Part shown: positions 8,796-16,782 of the stretch, in pieces
How positions within the stretch are numbered: the stretch's first letter is position 1
Layout of the letters: the number at the start of each line of letters is the position of its first letter
From: an uncultured Bacteroidota bacterium
Lineage (GTDB): Bacteria > Bacteroidota > Bacteroidia > Bacteroidales > P3
Direction: 5' to 3'
Assembly (NCBI GenBank): GCA_902791695.1
Contig: CADAWR010000003.1
Coordinates: 248,001 to 312,000, forward strand
Length of the DNA stretch: 64,000 bases
The notes under the pieces: generated by a model
What the model was told of the DNA's origin: nothing
Database searches by the model: none
Seen by the model: the letters and a program-made list of their open reading frames with translations, nothing else
Program-made: the position numbers and the translations under genes

Positions 8796-9917
8796 TTATA
8801 TTTTCTTTGCAAACACCGCGCGCTGCATCAGCGGCTTGGTACTGTACTGCGTCTCCCAAATCTTCACGGCTTCGTTGCCGATAATCTGGGGGTTGGTGTA
8901 GGCGGTATGCACACCGTACTTGATGGCCGCTTCGTTCATGTCGCAGTAGTAAATGCTGTGCACACCGCGTTTCTGCCACTCGGGCAGCACGCCGTTGAGC
9001 AACAGGTCAATGGTGTCGAAGTGCTTGAGGGCATGCAGTATGTGGTACCAGCCGAAGGGGAACAGCTTGCCGTTGGCCTTCTTGTAGGCCTTCGTCAGGT
9101 CGGGGATGCTAAGGCCGAAGCCCACCAGCTTGTCGTTCTCGTCGACCACAAACTGCACAAAGTCCATATTCACGAATGGGAAGTACTCGTCAATGTAGAC
9201 CTTTATCTCCTTCTCGGTCATTGGCACAAAGTCGTAGAGGTCCTTGAAGCTGTCGTTGATGGCGTGGAAGAACTGCCATGCATACGGTATCAGCTCTTTG
9301 CGGTGCTTCACACGGACAAGCTTCAGGTGGTACTTCTCCATGATTAGCTTGTTCAAGCGCGCCACCTTATCGGGCACAGGCTGGTTGGCCTGCATGGAAT
9401 ACTGCTGCCAGCGGCATTTTATCTCATATCCGGCACGCTCTATGAAGCGCACATAGTATTCGGGATTGTAGAGGGTCGAGGTGTTCTGGCGCGCGTCGAA
9501 GTTGTCTATGGCCCAGCACTCTTTGTCCATGTCGGTGAAGCCGAAGGGACCCTCAATCTCATCCATACCGTTCTTCTTGCCGTACTCTATCACCTTATCC
9601 AGCAATGTGGTGCACACCTCATAATCCTCAACGAAATCGAACCATCCAAAGCGTACAGCCTTCTTGTTCCAGTGCTCGTTGACGCTGCGGTTGATGATGG
9701 CGGCCACACGGCCCACCACCTTGCCGTCCTTGTAGGCGAGGTAGAGCTCGCGGCTGCAGTGCTCCAGCGAGGGGTTCTTGTCGGTAAGCAGGTTTATCTC
9801 GTCAAAGTCCAGCGCCGGTATATACGACGGCACATCCTTGAAGAGCTTGTTGGGGAAAGCTATGAACTTGCGCAGCTCGCTGCGTTTCTCTACGGTCTTG
9901 ACTACTATCTCGGACAT
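8796..9917 (-). CDS. GNAT-superfamily acyltransferase, candidate ceramide-pathway N-acyltransferase
   Basis: 373 residues. The N-terminal half is GNAT-like (FPNKLFKDVPSYIPALDFDE, then LAYKDGKVVGRVAAIIN, FGWFDFVEDYEV, EGPFGFTDMDKECW), as in YghO-type proteins; the C-terminal half is a second acyltransferase-like lobe. It follows spt by 36 bp on the same strand. Known bacterial ceramide synthases are acyl-CoA-dependent enzymes of this superfamily, so N-acylation of the long-chain base made by SPT is a reasonable inference. A GNAT of another role in the same operon cannot be ruled out. Confidence 0.65.
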   Translation of the reverse strand: MSEIVVKTVEKRSELRKFIAFPNKLFKDVPSYIPALDFDEINLLTDKNPSLEHCSRELYLAYKDGKVVGRVAAIINRSVNEHWNKKAVRFGWFDFVEDYEVCTTLLDKVIEYGKKNGMDEIEGPFGFTDMDKECWAIDNFDARQNTSTLYNPEYYVRFIERAGYEIKCRWQQYSMQANQPVPDKVARLNKLIMEKYHLKLVRVKHRKELIPYAWQFFHAINDSFKDLYDFVPMTEKEIKVYIDEYFPFVNMDFVQFVVDENDKLVGFGLSIPDLTKAYKKANGKLFPFGWYHILHALKHFDTIDLLLNGVLPEWQKRGVHSIYYCDMNEAAIKYGVHTAYTNPQIIGNEAVKIWETQYSTKPLMQRAVFAKKI

Positions 9918-9953
9918 AATGTTTTTTCGTTATTTCGTTATAACGAACTACTC

Positions 9954-11144
9954 TTACAGCACCCCCAGTTTCTTGAAGGCTTTGTAGATCTTCTCCACTC
10001 CGATGTCAATCTGCTCATGGGTGTGCGTCGCCATGAGGGCCACACGTATGAGGGTCTCGTCGCTGGGCACGGCGGGAGCGATGACAGGGGTGACAAAGAC
10101 ACCGTTCACAAGCAGGTCGTGCGTGATTGTGAAGGTCTTGTTGTTGTCGCGGATAAAGAGCGGTATGATAGGTGTCTGCGTGTTGCCCACCTCAAAGCCC
10201 AGATCCTTGAAGGCCTTGAAGGCATAGCGCTGGTTGTCCCACAGCTGTGCGTTGCGTTCGGGCTCGCTGCGCATGATGTGCAGTGCCTCGAGCACCGACG
10301 CCGTGCTGGCGGGAGTTATGCTGGCGGTGAAGATATAGGGGCGCACACTGTGTTTCATCCAGTTGATGGTCTCCTTGTCGGCAGCTATGAAACCACCCAC
10401 CGAAGCCAGACTCTTGCTGAAGGTGCCCATGACGAGCTCCACATCCTTGAGCTTGCCGAAGTGGTCGCAGGTGCCGCGGCCTTCACGGCCGAAGACGCCC
10501 AGACCGTGAGCCTCGTCGACCATCAGCGTGGCGTTGTACTTGTTGCAGATGTCCACCATCTTGTCAACATGCGCCACATCGCCCTCCATCGAGAAGACGC
10601 CGTCGGTGACAACCAGTTTGGATGCTTCCAGGGGTGCCTTCTGCAGCACGCGCTCCAGGTCGACCATGTCGTTGTGCTTGTATTTCTGCGTATTGGCGTT
10701 GGTGATAAGACGGCCCTCCATGATGCTGGCGTGCACGCGCTCGTCGTAAAAGAGGTAGTCGCCACGGCCCACCACATCGGGTATTACGCCACTGTTGGCC
10801 AGAAAGCCCGCCGAGAAGAGCATTACGCCGTCCTTGCCGAGGAATTCAGCCAGTTCGTCCTGAAGCTGGATATGTATGTCCAGCGTGCCGTTGAGGAACG
10901 GCGAGCCGGCACATCCTGTGCCGTACTTGTCGATAGCCTTTTTTGCAGCCTCTTTCAGGCGCGGGTCGTTGGTGAGACCAAGGTAACTGTTCGAACCGAA
11001 CATCAACACCGGGTGGTCGTAACCAGTGACATAGACTTCAGTGTTCTGGGGGCTGCAGATGGGGGTAAAATAAGGATAAATTCCAGCGGCTTTCGCTTCT
11101 TGCGGCACCGTGTATTGGGCTAACTTTTGCTGTAGCGGCTTCAT
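9954..11144 (-). CDS. spt: serine palmitoyltransferase (alpha-oxoamine synthase)
   Basis: 396 residues, full length. It is a PLP enzyme joining serine and an acyl-CoA, the first step of sphingolipid synthesis. The PLP-stacking His is H138 (DERVHAS), the DEAHG motif is 210-214 and the Schiff-base Lys is K244 in GTFSKSLAS. The sequence departs from the Kbl paralogue at 60690-61720 (which has [10 protein letters not shown]) and follows the Bacteroides SPT pattern. It heads the leftward unit spt-GNAT-PCMD-barrel. The promoter region holds only an imperfect -7 box. Confidence is high for the family, somewhat lower for SPT over other AOS enzymes. Confidence 0.88.
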   Translation of the reverse strand: MKPLQQKLAQYTVPQEAKAAGIYPYFTPICSPQNTEVYVTGYDHPVLMFGSNSYLGLTNDPRLKEAAKKAIDKYGTGCAGSPFLNGTLDIHIQLQDELAEFLGKDGVMLFSAGFLANSGVIPDVVGRGDYLFYDERVHASIMEGRLITNANTQKYKHNDMVDLERVLQKAPLEASKLVVTDGVFSMEGDVAHVDKMVDICNKYNATLMVDEAHGLGVFGREGRGTCDHFGKLKDVELVMGTFSKSLASVGGFIAADKETINWMKHSVRPYIFTASITPASTASVLEALHIMRSEPERNAQLWDNQRYAFKAFKDLGFEVGNTQTPIIPLFIRDNNKTFTITHDLLVNGVFVTPVIAPAVPSDETLIRVALMATHTHEQIDIGVEKIYKAFKKLGVL

Positions 11145-11204
11145 AGTTTTGCAAGTGTTATTTTAAAGTGCAAAGTAACGAATTTTTTTTCATTCTTGCA
11201 CAAA

Positions 11205-11948
11205 TTATTTTGTTAAAAGTGAATACATACTGTCAGTAAGGCTGCTGGCACCTATCCTAAATGTCTGCGGCACAATGTATTCAGCACCCATTATCTGCGT
11301 CGCCAGTTCGGCATATTGTAACGCTTCCTCCGGTTTTCGTATGCCTCCGGCGGCTTTGAAGCCGACTGTTTTTTTACCTTTTTTAACGTTTTCTTTAATA
11401 CAATTTAACATTATCTCCGCCGCCTCAAGGGTCGCTCCCGAACTGCCTTTGCCGGTGGAGGTCTTGATGAAGTCGGTACCGCCGTCTATGGCTATCTGCG
11501 AGGCAACCTCTATCAGCTCCCTGGTCGGCAGATCACAAGTCTCCAGTATAACCTTCAGCGTGCGTCCTTCCAGCAGTGATTTCTGCCGCCTTATTTCCTC
11601 GACAGCCTCGTCGCGACGTCCCGCCAGCACAAGCCCGCGGTTGATGACCACGTCCACTTCGTCGGCACCTGCACTGACCAGCGCTTTGACATCCTCCAGC
11701 TTGGTCGCTATTGAGGACTGACCGTGAGGAAAGTCGCTGGCCACAGACACCACACGGATGCCGCTGCCTTTGAGCACCGCGGCCGCCGTGGGCACGAAAC
11801 GAGGATATACGCATACCCCAGCCACATTCATGGCCATGCTGCGCGTCTTGTGGCAGAACGCCTCCACACTCTCCACAGTGTCGGCGGTGCCGAGGGTAGT
11901 GTTGTCGATGCAGGCGAAAACTCGCGCCATCAAGTCCCTGTCTGTCAT
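11205..11948 (-). CDS. deoC: deoxyribose-phosphate aldolase
   Basis: 247 residues. It cleaves 2-deoxyribose 5-phosphate to glyceraldehyde 3-phosphate and acetaldehyde. The class I aldolase core is clear: VCVYPRFV, GADEVDVVINRG, LKVILETCDL, and the Schiff-base Lys in DFIKTSTGKGSSGAT, then GFKAAGGIRKPEEAL. The ATG overlaps the rpiB stop (ATGA), so rpiB and deoC form a pentose-phosphate salvage pair. Confidence 0.95.
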   Translation of the reverse strand: MTDRDLMARVFACIDNTTLGTADTVESVEAFCHKTRSMAMNVAGVCVYPRFVPTAAAVLKGSGIRVVSVASDFPHGQSSIATKLEDVKALVSAGADEVDVVINRGLVLAGRRDEAVEEIRRQKSLLEGRTLKVILETCDLPTRELIEVASQIAIDGGTDFIKTSTGKGSSGATLEAAEIMLNCIKENVKKGKKTVGFKAAGGIRKPEEALQYAELATQIMGAEYIVPQTFRIGASSLTDSMYSLLTK

Positions 11949-12388
11949 TTCAGCAGCTGGCTAATCTTCTCCACTCGACGCGAATGGCGGCCACCCTCGA
12001 ACTCGGTGTCGAGGTATTCGTCCACAATCTGCATGGCGGTCTCTTCGCTGATGAAGCGTGCCGGCATCGATATGCAGTTGCAGTCGTTGTGCTGACGGCC
12101 CAGATGGGCTATCTCAGGCGTCCAGCACAGTGCACAACGCACATGCTGGTATTTGTTCACCGTCATTTGCACGCCGTTGCCGCTGCCGCAGATGACGATG
12201 CCGCGACGGTATTCGCCTTTCTCCAAGGCGCTGCCAACCTGATGGGCAAAGTCGGGATAGTCGCAGCTGTCGGTGCTGTGCGTACCGTAGTCTTTCACTT
12301 CGAAACCACGCTGGCGCAAGTGGTCTATAACTTTCAGTTTCAGTTCATAACCTGCATGGTCACAGGCAATGGGTATTATCTCTTTCAT
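11945..12388 (-). CDS. rpiB: ribose-5-phosphate isomerase B
   Basis: 147 residues. It interconverts ribose 5-phosphate and ribulose 5-phosphate. Motifs: ACDHAGYELK near the N-terminus, DYGTHS, ICGSGNGVQMTVNKY around the catalytic Cys and anion hole, and HNDCNCISMPARF. It is first in the leftward rpiB-deoC pair. A minus-strand -7 box lies at 12415-12422. It borders the candidate origin region. Confidence 0.95.
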   Translation of the reverse strand: MKEIIPIACDHAGYELKLKVIDHLRQRGFEVKDYGTHSTDSCDYPDFAHQVGSALEKGEYRRGIVICGSGNGVQMTVNKYQHVRCALCWTPEIAHLGRQHNDCNCISMPARFISEETAMQIVDEYLDTEFEGGRHSRRVEKISQLLK

Positions 12389-12414
12389 TGTGTTTTGTTG
12401 TTGTTTTCCTATTG

Positions 12415-12422
12415 CAAAAATA
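12415..12422 (-). promoter_or_regulatory. -7 promoter box for rpiB-deoC
   Basis: TATTTTTG on the minus strand, 27 nt upstream of the rpiB ATG. Confidence 0.55.
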
Positions 12423-12562
12423 CGTTTTTTTCCCCTTCTATACGCGAAAGGGCAATATAATTTTCAACACAATTATAACAACGTTGATTTCTAATGTTTT
12501 ATGATGTTTATGCACACTGTGCATTTAACATCCGCATTTTTCATTGTTTCTACGAACCCTGT

Positions 12563-12654
12563 CCGTACCCGCTCCGTACCCGCTCCGACTGTTCACCGGT
12601 TGTTTAACGGTTTTTGGTCGGAGAGGGGTCGGAGGGGATACGAAGCGGGTACGG
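12563..12654. repeat. large palindromic intergenic repeat, copy B (degenerate)
   Basis: The left arm has the usual tandem CCGTACCCGCT units followed by CGACTGTTCACCGGTTGTTTAACGG. The right arm keeps only the outer pairing (GAAGCGGGTACGG) and has lost the TTTAAACC centre and inner half. It lies between divergent rpiB and nadA, next to the DnaA-box-like cluster, so it is not positioned as a terminator. Confidence 0.8.
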
Positions 12655-12661
12655 TGAGCAG

Positions 12662-13002
12662 TTGTCAACACAGAGGTCTTGATATTATTGTTAAAAACTG
12701 TCAATACCGATGTTGATAAATTCATGCTGTTGATAAGGGCAGTTTTTTTCAATACAGTATCAAAAGTTTTTCCACATCGTAACGGAATTTGCAGTAATTA
12801 ACTTTTAATTGTCAGCATGAGGTTTTAACAATAGGTTGATAAAACAATCATGTGTTTGTGTTCGACGAGGTTGCATGTTTGACAATCTGTTGACAACTAT
12901 ATGACAAATAAAGCAGCCATTTTCAGTTAGCCATATTATCAACAGAATTAACAAGCATAAAAAAGAAAAAAATAAAAATAAAGGAATAAGATTATTTTTT
13001 TT
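12662..13002. other. candidate chromosomal replication origin (oriC): DnaA-box-like cluster plus A/T tract
   Basis: Seven 9-mers close to the DnaA box TTATCCACA: TTGTCAACA 12662-12670; TTATCAACA (minus) 12711-12719 and 12728-12736; TTTTCCACA 12768-12776; TTATCAACC (minus) 12834-12842; TTGTCAACA (minus) 12888-12896; TTATCAACA 12936-12944. An almost pure A/T tract at about 12957-13002 follows, a plausible unwinding element. No gene is visible here. A perfect parS lies 2.1 kb to the right. dnaA is not in the window, which is common when oriC and dnaA are separated. It needs a skew plot to confirm. Confidence 0.5.
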
Positions 13003-13004
13003 AG

Positions 13005-13012
13005 TACTTTTG
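13005..13012 (+). promoter_or_regulatory. -7 promoter box for nadA operon
   Basis: TACTTTTG, 24 nt before the nadA ATG at 13037. It overlaps an in-frame TTG at 13010, which therefore is not the start. Confidence 0.65.
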
Positions 13013-13036
13013 CATTTCCTAAACAACACGTCCATC

Positions 13037-13987
13037 ATGATGACCAACGAACAATTGAAGCAGGAAATACTTCGCCTAAAAAAGGAAAAAAATGCCGTAA
13101 TACTCGGCCACTATTACCAGCGCCACGAGATACAGGAACTGTCGGACTATGTTGGCGACAGTCTCGCTCTGGCACAGAAGGCCCAGGAGGCCACGGCAGA
13201 CATCATTGTGTTCTGTGGCGTTCATTTCATGGCCGAGACGGCAAAGATTCTCAATCCGGGCCGCAAGGTGTTGCTGCCGGACATGGAGGCAAGTTGTTCG
13301 CTGGCCGAGAGCTGCAAGGCAGAGGATTTCGCCAAGTTCAAAGCCGAGCACCCAGGCCACATGGTCATCAGCTATGTGAACTGCTCTGCCGAAATCAAGG
13401 CTCTGTCTGACTTGATATGCACCTCCGGCAATGCCGAGAAGCTGGTGCGTTCGCTGCCCGAGGACCAGAAGATCATATTTGCTCCAGATAAAAACTTGGG
13501 TGGATATATCAACCAGGTCACCGGCCGGCAGATGGTGCTGTGGAACGGTGTATGCACCGTGCACGACGCCATGCAGGCCGAGGCTGTGCTGCAGCTTAAG
13601 GCCGAGCATCCGGGTGCGCCGGTCATTGCGCACCCCGAGTGCAACCCGGCGCTGCTCAAGGTGGCTGACTTTGTGGGCTCTACCAAGGCAATGCTCAACT
13701 ACATCAAGGCCTCATCGGCCAAGAAGTTCATCGTGGCCACAGAGACTGGCATACTCTATGAGATGAAGCGCGAGAACCCGGACAAGGAGTTCGTCACCCT
13801 GCGCGACAACAAACACTGTGCTTGCGACGACTGCGCCTACATGAAACTCAACACGCTGGAGAAGCTCTATCGCTGTCTGCGCGACGATCAGCCGGAGATT
13901 TTGATGAGCTCCGACATGATAGAGGCCGCCAAGCGCCCGATAGTGCGCATGCTTGAGATGTCTAAACAGCTTGGAATTATCAAATAA
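13037..13987 (+). CDS. nadA: quinolinate synthase
   Basis: 316 residues from the ATG at 13037 (a second ATG follows at 13040). It condenses iminoaspartate with dihydroxyacetone phosphate to make quinolinate for NAD synthesis, using a 4Fe-4S cluster. Motifs: AVILGHYYQRHEIQELSD, FCGVHFMAETAKIL, CSLAESC, YVNCSAEIKA, WNGVCTVHD, AHPECNP, ATETGILYEM and CACDDCAYMKLN, including the three conserved cluster cysteines. It is first in a four-gene plus-strand unit. nadB and nadC are not in the window, but nadK is nearby on the other strand. Confidence 0.97.
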   Translation: MMTNEQLKQEILRLKKEKNAVILGHYYQRHEIQELSDYVGDSLALAQKAQEATADIIVFCGVHFMAETAKILNPGRKVLLPDMEASCSLAESCKAEDFAKFKAEHPGHMVISYVNCSAEIKALSDLICTSGNAEKLVRSLPEDQKIIFAPDKNLGGYINQVTGRQMVLWNGVCTVHDAMQAEAVLQLKAEHPGAPVIAHPECNPALLKVADFVGSTKAMLNYIKASSAKKFIVATETGILYEMKRENPDKEFVTLRDNKHCACDDCAYMKLNTLEKLYRCLRDDQPEILMSSDMIEAAKRPIVRMLEMSKQLGIIK

Positions 13988-14559
13988 TGGCTAGGGTGGA
14001 AGAGTTGCCCGTGGTGGAGGGCTACGAAGCAGTAAAGAAGACCATCAGCATGCTGGTTGCAAACCTGCTGGCGATAGGAATGTTTGTTGTCATTGGTGCG
14101 GTGCTCGGTATTGCGTTTCACTCCATTCATGGTGGCATGGAACTGGATTCGTGGAACGGCATATTCCTCTGGTTTGTTCTGCTTATGTTGATTGGTATTG
14201 CGGTACACGAGTTGATACACGGTATAACTTGGCTTGTCCTCACTCACAAAAGTTTCAGACACCTCAGTTTCGGCTTTCTTCCGGGCGGCGTGTACTGCCA
14301 TATTGATGTACCTATGCCCAAAAGGCAGTATGTTATTGGGGCGCTGATGCCCTTGTTGCTGCTTGGCATTTTACCTACATTTGTGGCCTTCTGTATCGGA
14401 AGTTTTCTGTGGTTGCTGCTGGGCATTGTGTTCATCGTGTCGGCTGCAGGCGATATTATGATAGTGTGGGCCATCCGCAAAGAACCCTCCGATGCGCTGA
14501 TTTATGACCACCCGAGAGAGGCTGGGTGTTATGTCTACCATAAAACCGTGCAATCATGA
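13987..14559 (+). CDS. DUF3267 putative membrane zinc metalloprotease
   Basis: 190 residues with about four hydrophobic segments (near 20-45, 58-80, 115-135 and 137-157). The second segment carries HELIHG at 74-79, a zinc-protease HExxH motif inside a membrane helix. This is the DUF3267 arrangement, distantly like site-2-type proteases. It starts on the last base of the nadA stop (TAATG), so it is translationally coupled to nadA. Substrate unknown. Confidence 0.8.
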   Translation: MARVEELPVVEGYEAVKKTISMLVANLLAIGMFVVIGAVLGIAFHSIHGGMELDSWNGIFLWFVLLMLIGIAVHELIHGITWLVLTHKSFRHLSFGFLPGGVYCHIDVPMPKRQYVIGALMPLLLLGILPTFVAFCIGSFLWLLLGIVFIVSAAGDIMIVWAIRKEPSDALIYDHPREAGCYVYHKTVQS

Positions 14560-15059
14560 TCGGACAACCACAAGTATACGAAGCCCTCGAGCGGATGGGC
14601 ATATCGTTCGACTACTATGAGCATCCAGAGGCACCGACCATCGAGATTGCAGCCCAGTTCTACCGTGGCGAGGGCACGACGCTGTGCAAGAACCTCTTTT
14701 TCCGCAACCACAAGGGCAACCGCCACTACTTGGTTATCATGGACTCGCGCTTTCCGATGGACATACATGACATGGAACATCGGCTGCATCAGGGCAAGCT
14801 CTCCTTCGCGAGCCCGGAGCGCATGATGCGCTACTTAGGTGTGAAACCGGGCAGTGTGTCGCTATTCACGCTGGTGAACGATGCCAACCACGAGGTGACA
14901 TTGTTCGTTGACCGTAACCTGTTAAACGCTGATAAAGTGAGCTTTCACCCCAATGACAACCATGCATCGCTGGTGATAACTCGCGACGATATGTTGAAAT
15001 TCGTGAAAGAAATCGGCAACCCCTACGAGATTGTTGATTTGTACGACCCAAATTGTTGA
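14556..15059 (+). CDS. prolyl-tRNA deacylase / YbaK-EbsC domain protein (ProX-like)
   Basis: 167 residues, a single editing domain. It has the family's features: YEHPEAPTIEIA, GEGTTLCKNLFFRNHKG, RYLGVKPGSVSLFTLVND and HPNDNHASLVITRDD. These free-standing enzymes hydrolyse mischarged Ala-tRNA(Pro) or related species. It overlaps the DUF3267 stop by 4 bp (ATGA). Exact tRNA substrate is an inference. Confidence 0.85.
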   Translation: MIGQPQVYEALERMGISFDYYEHPEAPTIEIAAQFYRGEGTTLCKNLFFRNHKGNRHYLVIMDSRFPMDIHDMEHRLHQGKLSFASPERMMRYLGVKPGSVSLFTLVNDANHEVTLFVDRNLLNADKVSFHPNDNHASLVITRDDMLKFVKEIGNPYEIVDLYDPNC

Positions 15060-15076
15060 TAACCTACAAAAAATAA

Positions 15077-15092
15077 TGTTTCACGTGAAACA
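15077..15092. promoter_or_regulatory. parS site (ParB-binding palindrome)
   Basis: TGTTTCACGTGAAACA is a perfect 16-bp palindrome identical to the canonical parS sequence. It ends one base before the rluA-like start codon, in the gap after the deacylase gene. Canonical parS sites cluster near chromosomal origins. Confidence 0.85.
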
Positions 15093-15962
15093 ATGAACAA
15101 ACAGGAATATATCGTTTGTGAGGCACAGGAATTGTTGCCATTCCTCATGGCGCAAATGCCCGACAGTAGTCGTTCAAAAGTAAAAGAGTTGTTGGCGCAT
15201 AACGTATATGTCGACGGTCGGCGCACGTCGCAATTCAACTTTCCTTTGCAGAAAGGGATGAAGGTGTCGATAGAGAAGGCTTCGTTCAAAGACAGGCTGC
15301 GTCCGCGCGATCTCGACATAGTATATGAAGACCAGCATCTCTTTGTAATCAATAAACATGAGGGATTGCTCAGTTACTCGAAGCATCCTAATGATAAGAC
15401 GGTCATCACTGTCCTCAATCAATACCTTGCGGCTACGCACCAGCGCTGTCATGCGCACATTGTGCATCGTCTTGATCGCGACACCAGCGGCCTGATGGTG
15501 GTGAGCAAGAGCAAAGAGGTGAGCCAGAAGTTTGAGGAGGACTGGAAGGGCATGGTGTTCGACCGTCGCTATGTGGCAGTGGCTTGGGGCCACCTGGAGC
15601 AGAGTAGGGGAGAGGTGCGCTCGTGGTTCACCGATGGCGAGTACTGCGTGCTGTCGTCACCCACCGACAACGGTGGAAAATTGGCGGTGACGCACTACGA
15701 GGTTAAGCAGACTTCGCGGCGCTACAGCCTTGTGGAGCTGAAGCTCGACACGGGGCGCCGCAACCAGATACGTGTGCACCTGCGCGACCTGCAGCACCCT
15801 GTGGTACACGACCCGATGTACGGCTACAAGGAGGATTTGTCACCTGTGAACCGCCTATGCTTGCATGCATTCCGGCTATGCTTCACACACCCTGTGACAG
15901 GCAAGAGGCTGAAATTCGAGACTCCCGTCCCGACGGCTTTTATGAAACTTATGGAGCTCTGA
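15093..15962 (+). CDS. RluA-family RNA pseudouridine synthase
   Basis: 289 residues. An S4-like RNA-binding domain covers about 10-62 (SRSKVKELLAHNVYVDGR). The catalytic domain has IVHRLDRDTSGLMVVSKS, with the catalytic Asp at 128, GRRNQIRVHLRDL and CLHAFRLCFTHPVTG. It converts uridine to pseudouridine in rRNA or tRNA; which site cannot be told. The leader carries a perfect parS. It converges on nadK with a 1-bp gap. Confidence 0.93.
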   Translation: MNKQEYIVCEAQELLPFLMAQMPDSSRSKVKELLAHNVYVDGRRTSQFNFPLQKGMKVSIEKASFKDRLRPRDLDIVYEDQHLFVINKHEGLLSYSKHPNDKTVITVLNQYLAATHQRCHAHIVHRLDRDTSGLMVVSKSKEVSQKFEEDWKGMVFDRRYVAVAWGHLEQSRGEVRSWFTDGEYCVLSSPTDNGGKLAVTHYEVKQTSRRYSLVELKLDTGRRNQIRVHLRDLQHPVVHDPMYGYKEDLSPVNRLCLHAFRLCFTHPVTGKRLKFETPVPTAFMKLMEL

Positions 15963-15963
15963 G

Positions 15964-16767
15964 TTACATGCGCACTTCCGTGCCCCACGACAGTTTGTCG
16001 CGGATGGCCGAGAAGAAACTCTGGGAGCCTGTGCGTACCAGTTTTATTGTGAAGGGAGCACGGCGGATGTCCATGGACAGGTCGCCGGAGGCGATGTGTC
16101 GGCGCGAGTCGATGCCTATGGTGTAGAGACTGGCGTTATTGACACGCATGCGTATGTGTGCCGTGTCGGGAACGATGATGGGGCGCAGGGTCAGTGTGTG
16201 GGCCGAGATGGGGGTGATGACCATGCAGCGCGAGTCGGGCGTGAGGATGGGGCCGCCGCAGCTCAGCGAATAGGCTGTGGAGCCTGTAGGGGTGGCCACG
16301 ATGACGCCGTCGCCGGCATAGGTGGCTACATAGGCACCATCCACCTCTACCTCGGTGCGCAGTAGCGTGGAGGCGTCGCTGCGGTGCAGGAACACCTCGT
16401 TGAGGGCGTAGGATTGGTTGTCGACGTGTAGCAGAGTGCGTTCTTCGAGGCTGTAGCGGCCCGCCAGGAGGTCGTCGGCAAGGCCTGCGGCGCTCTCTTT
16501 GCCTACTGTGGTGAGGAAGCCCAGATGACCGAAATTGATGCCCAGGATGGGTGGGAATGCCGATGGGTCGCTGCTGTGGACAAACTGTACGGACGAGAGC
16601 AGCGTGCCGTCGCCGCCGATGGTGAAGAGGAAGTCGCAGCCGTCGACGCTGTCGCCATCGGCCACCTCGTGTGTGGCTATGCCGCGTTGATGCAGGGTTT
16701 CCTGCAGGGTGCCCAGGTAGGGGCGTGCGCTTTCGTCAATGTGTCGGATGTACAGTGCTATCTCCAT
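15964..16767 (-). CDS. nadK: NAD kinase
   Basis: 267 residues. It phosphorylates NAD to NADP. The GGDGT motif is at 51-55, followed by GINFGHLGFLTTV, NE at 123-124 and ATPTGSTAYSLSCGGPIL, all typical. It is last in the seven-gene leftward operon starting at DUF4290 (23823). It lies 15 bp after the T9SS cargo gene. Confidence 0.96.
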   Translation of the reverse strand: MEIALYIRHIDESARPYLGTLQETLHQRGIATHEVADGDSVDGCDFLFTIGGDGTLLSSVQFVHSSDPSAFPPILGINFGHLGFLTTVGKESAAGLADDLLAGRYSLEERTLLHVDNQSYALNEVFLHRSDASTLLRTEVEVDGAYVATYAGDGVIVATPTGSTAYSLSCGGPILTPDSRCMVITPISAHTLTLRPIIVPDTAHIRMRVNNASLYTIGIDSRRHIASGDLSMDIRRAPFTIKLVRTGSQSFFSAIRDKLSWGTEVRM

Positions 16768-16782
16768 GGTCTTGTTGTGTTG

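Noticed and set aside
9672-11123. 483-residue plus-strand ORF antisense to spt
   Set aside because: It mirrors the codon bias of spt and shows no family features; spt is certain.
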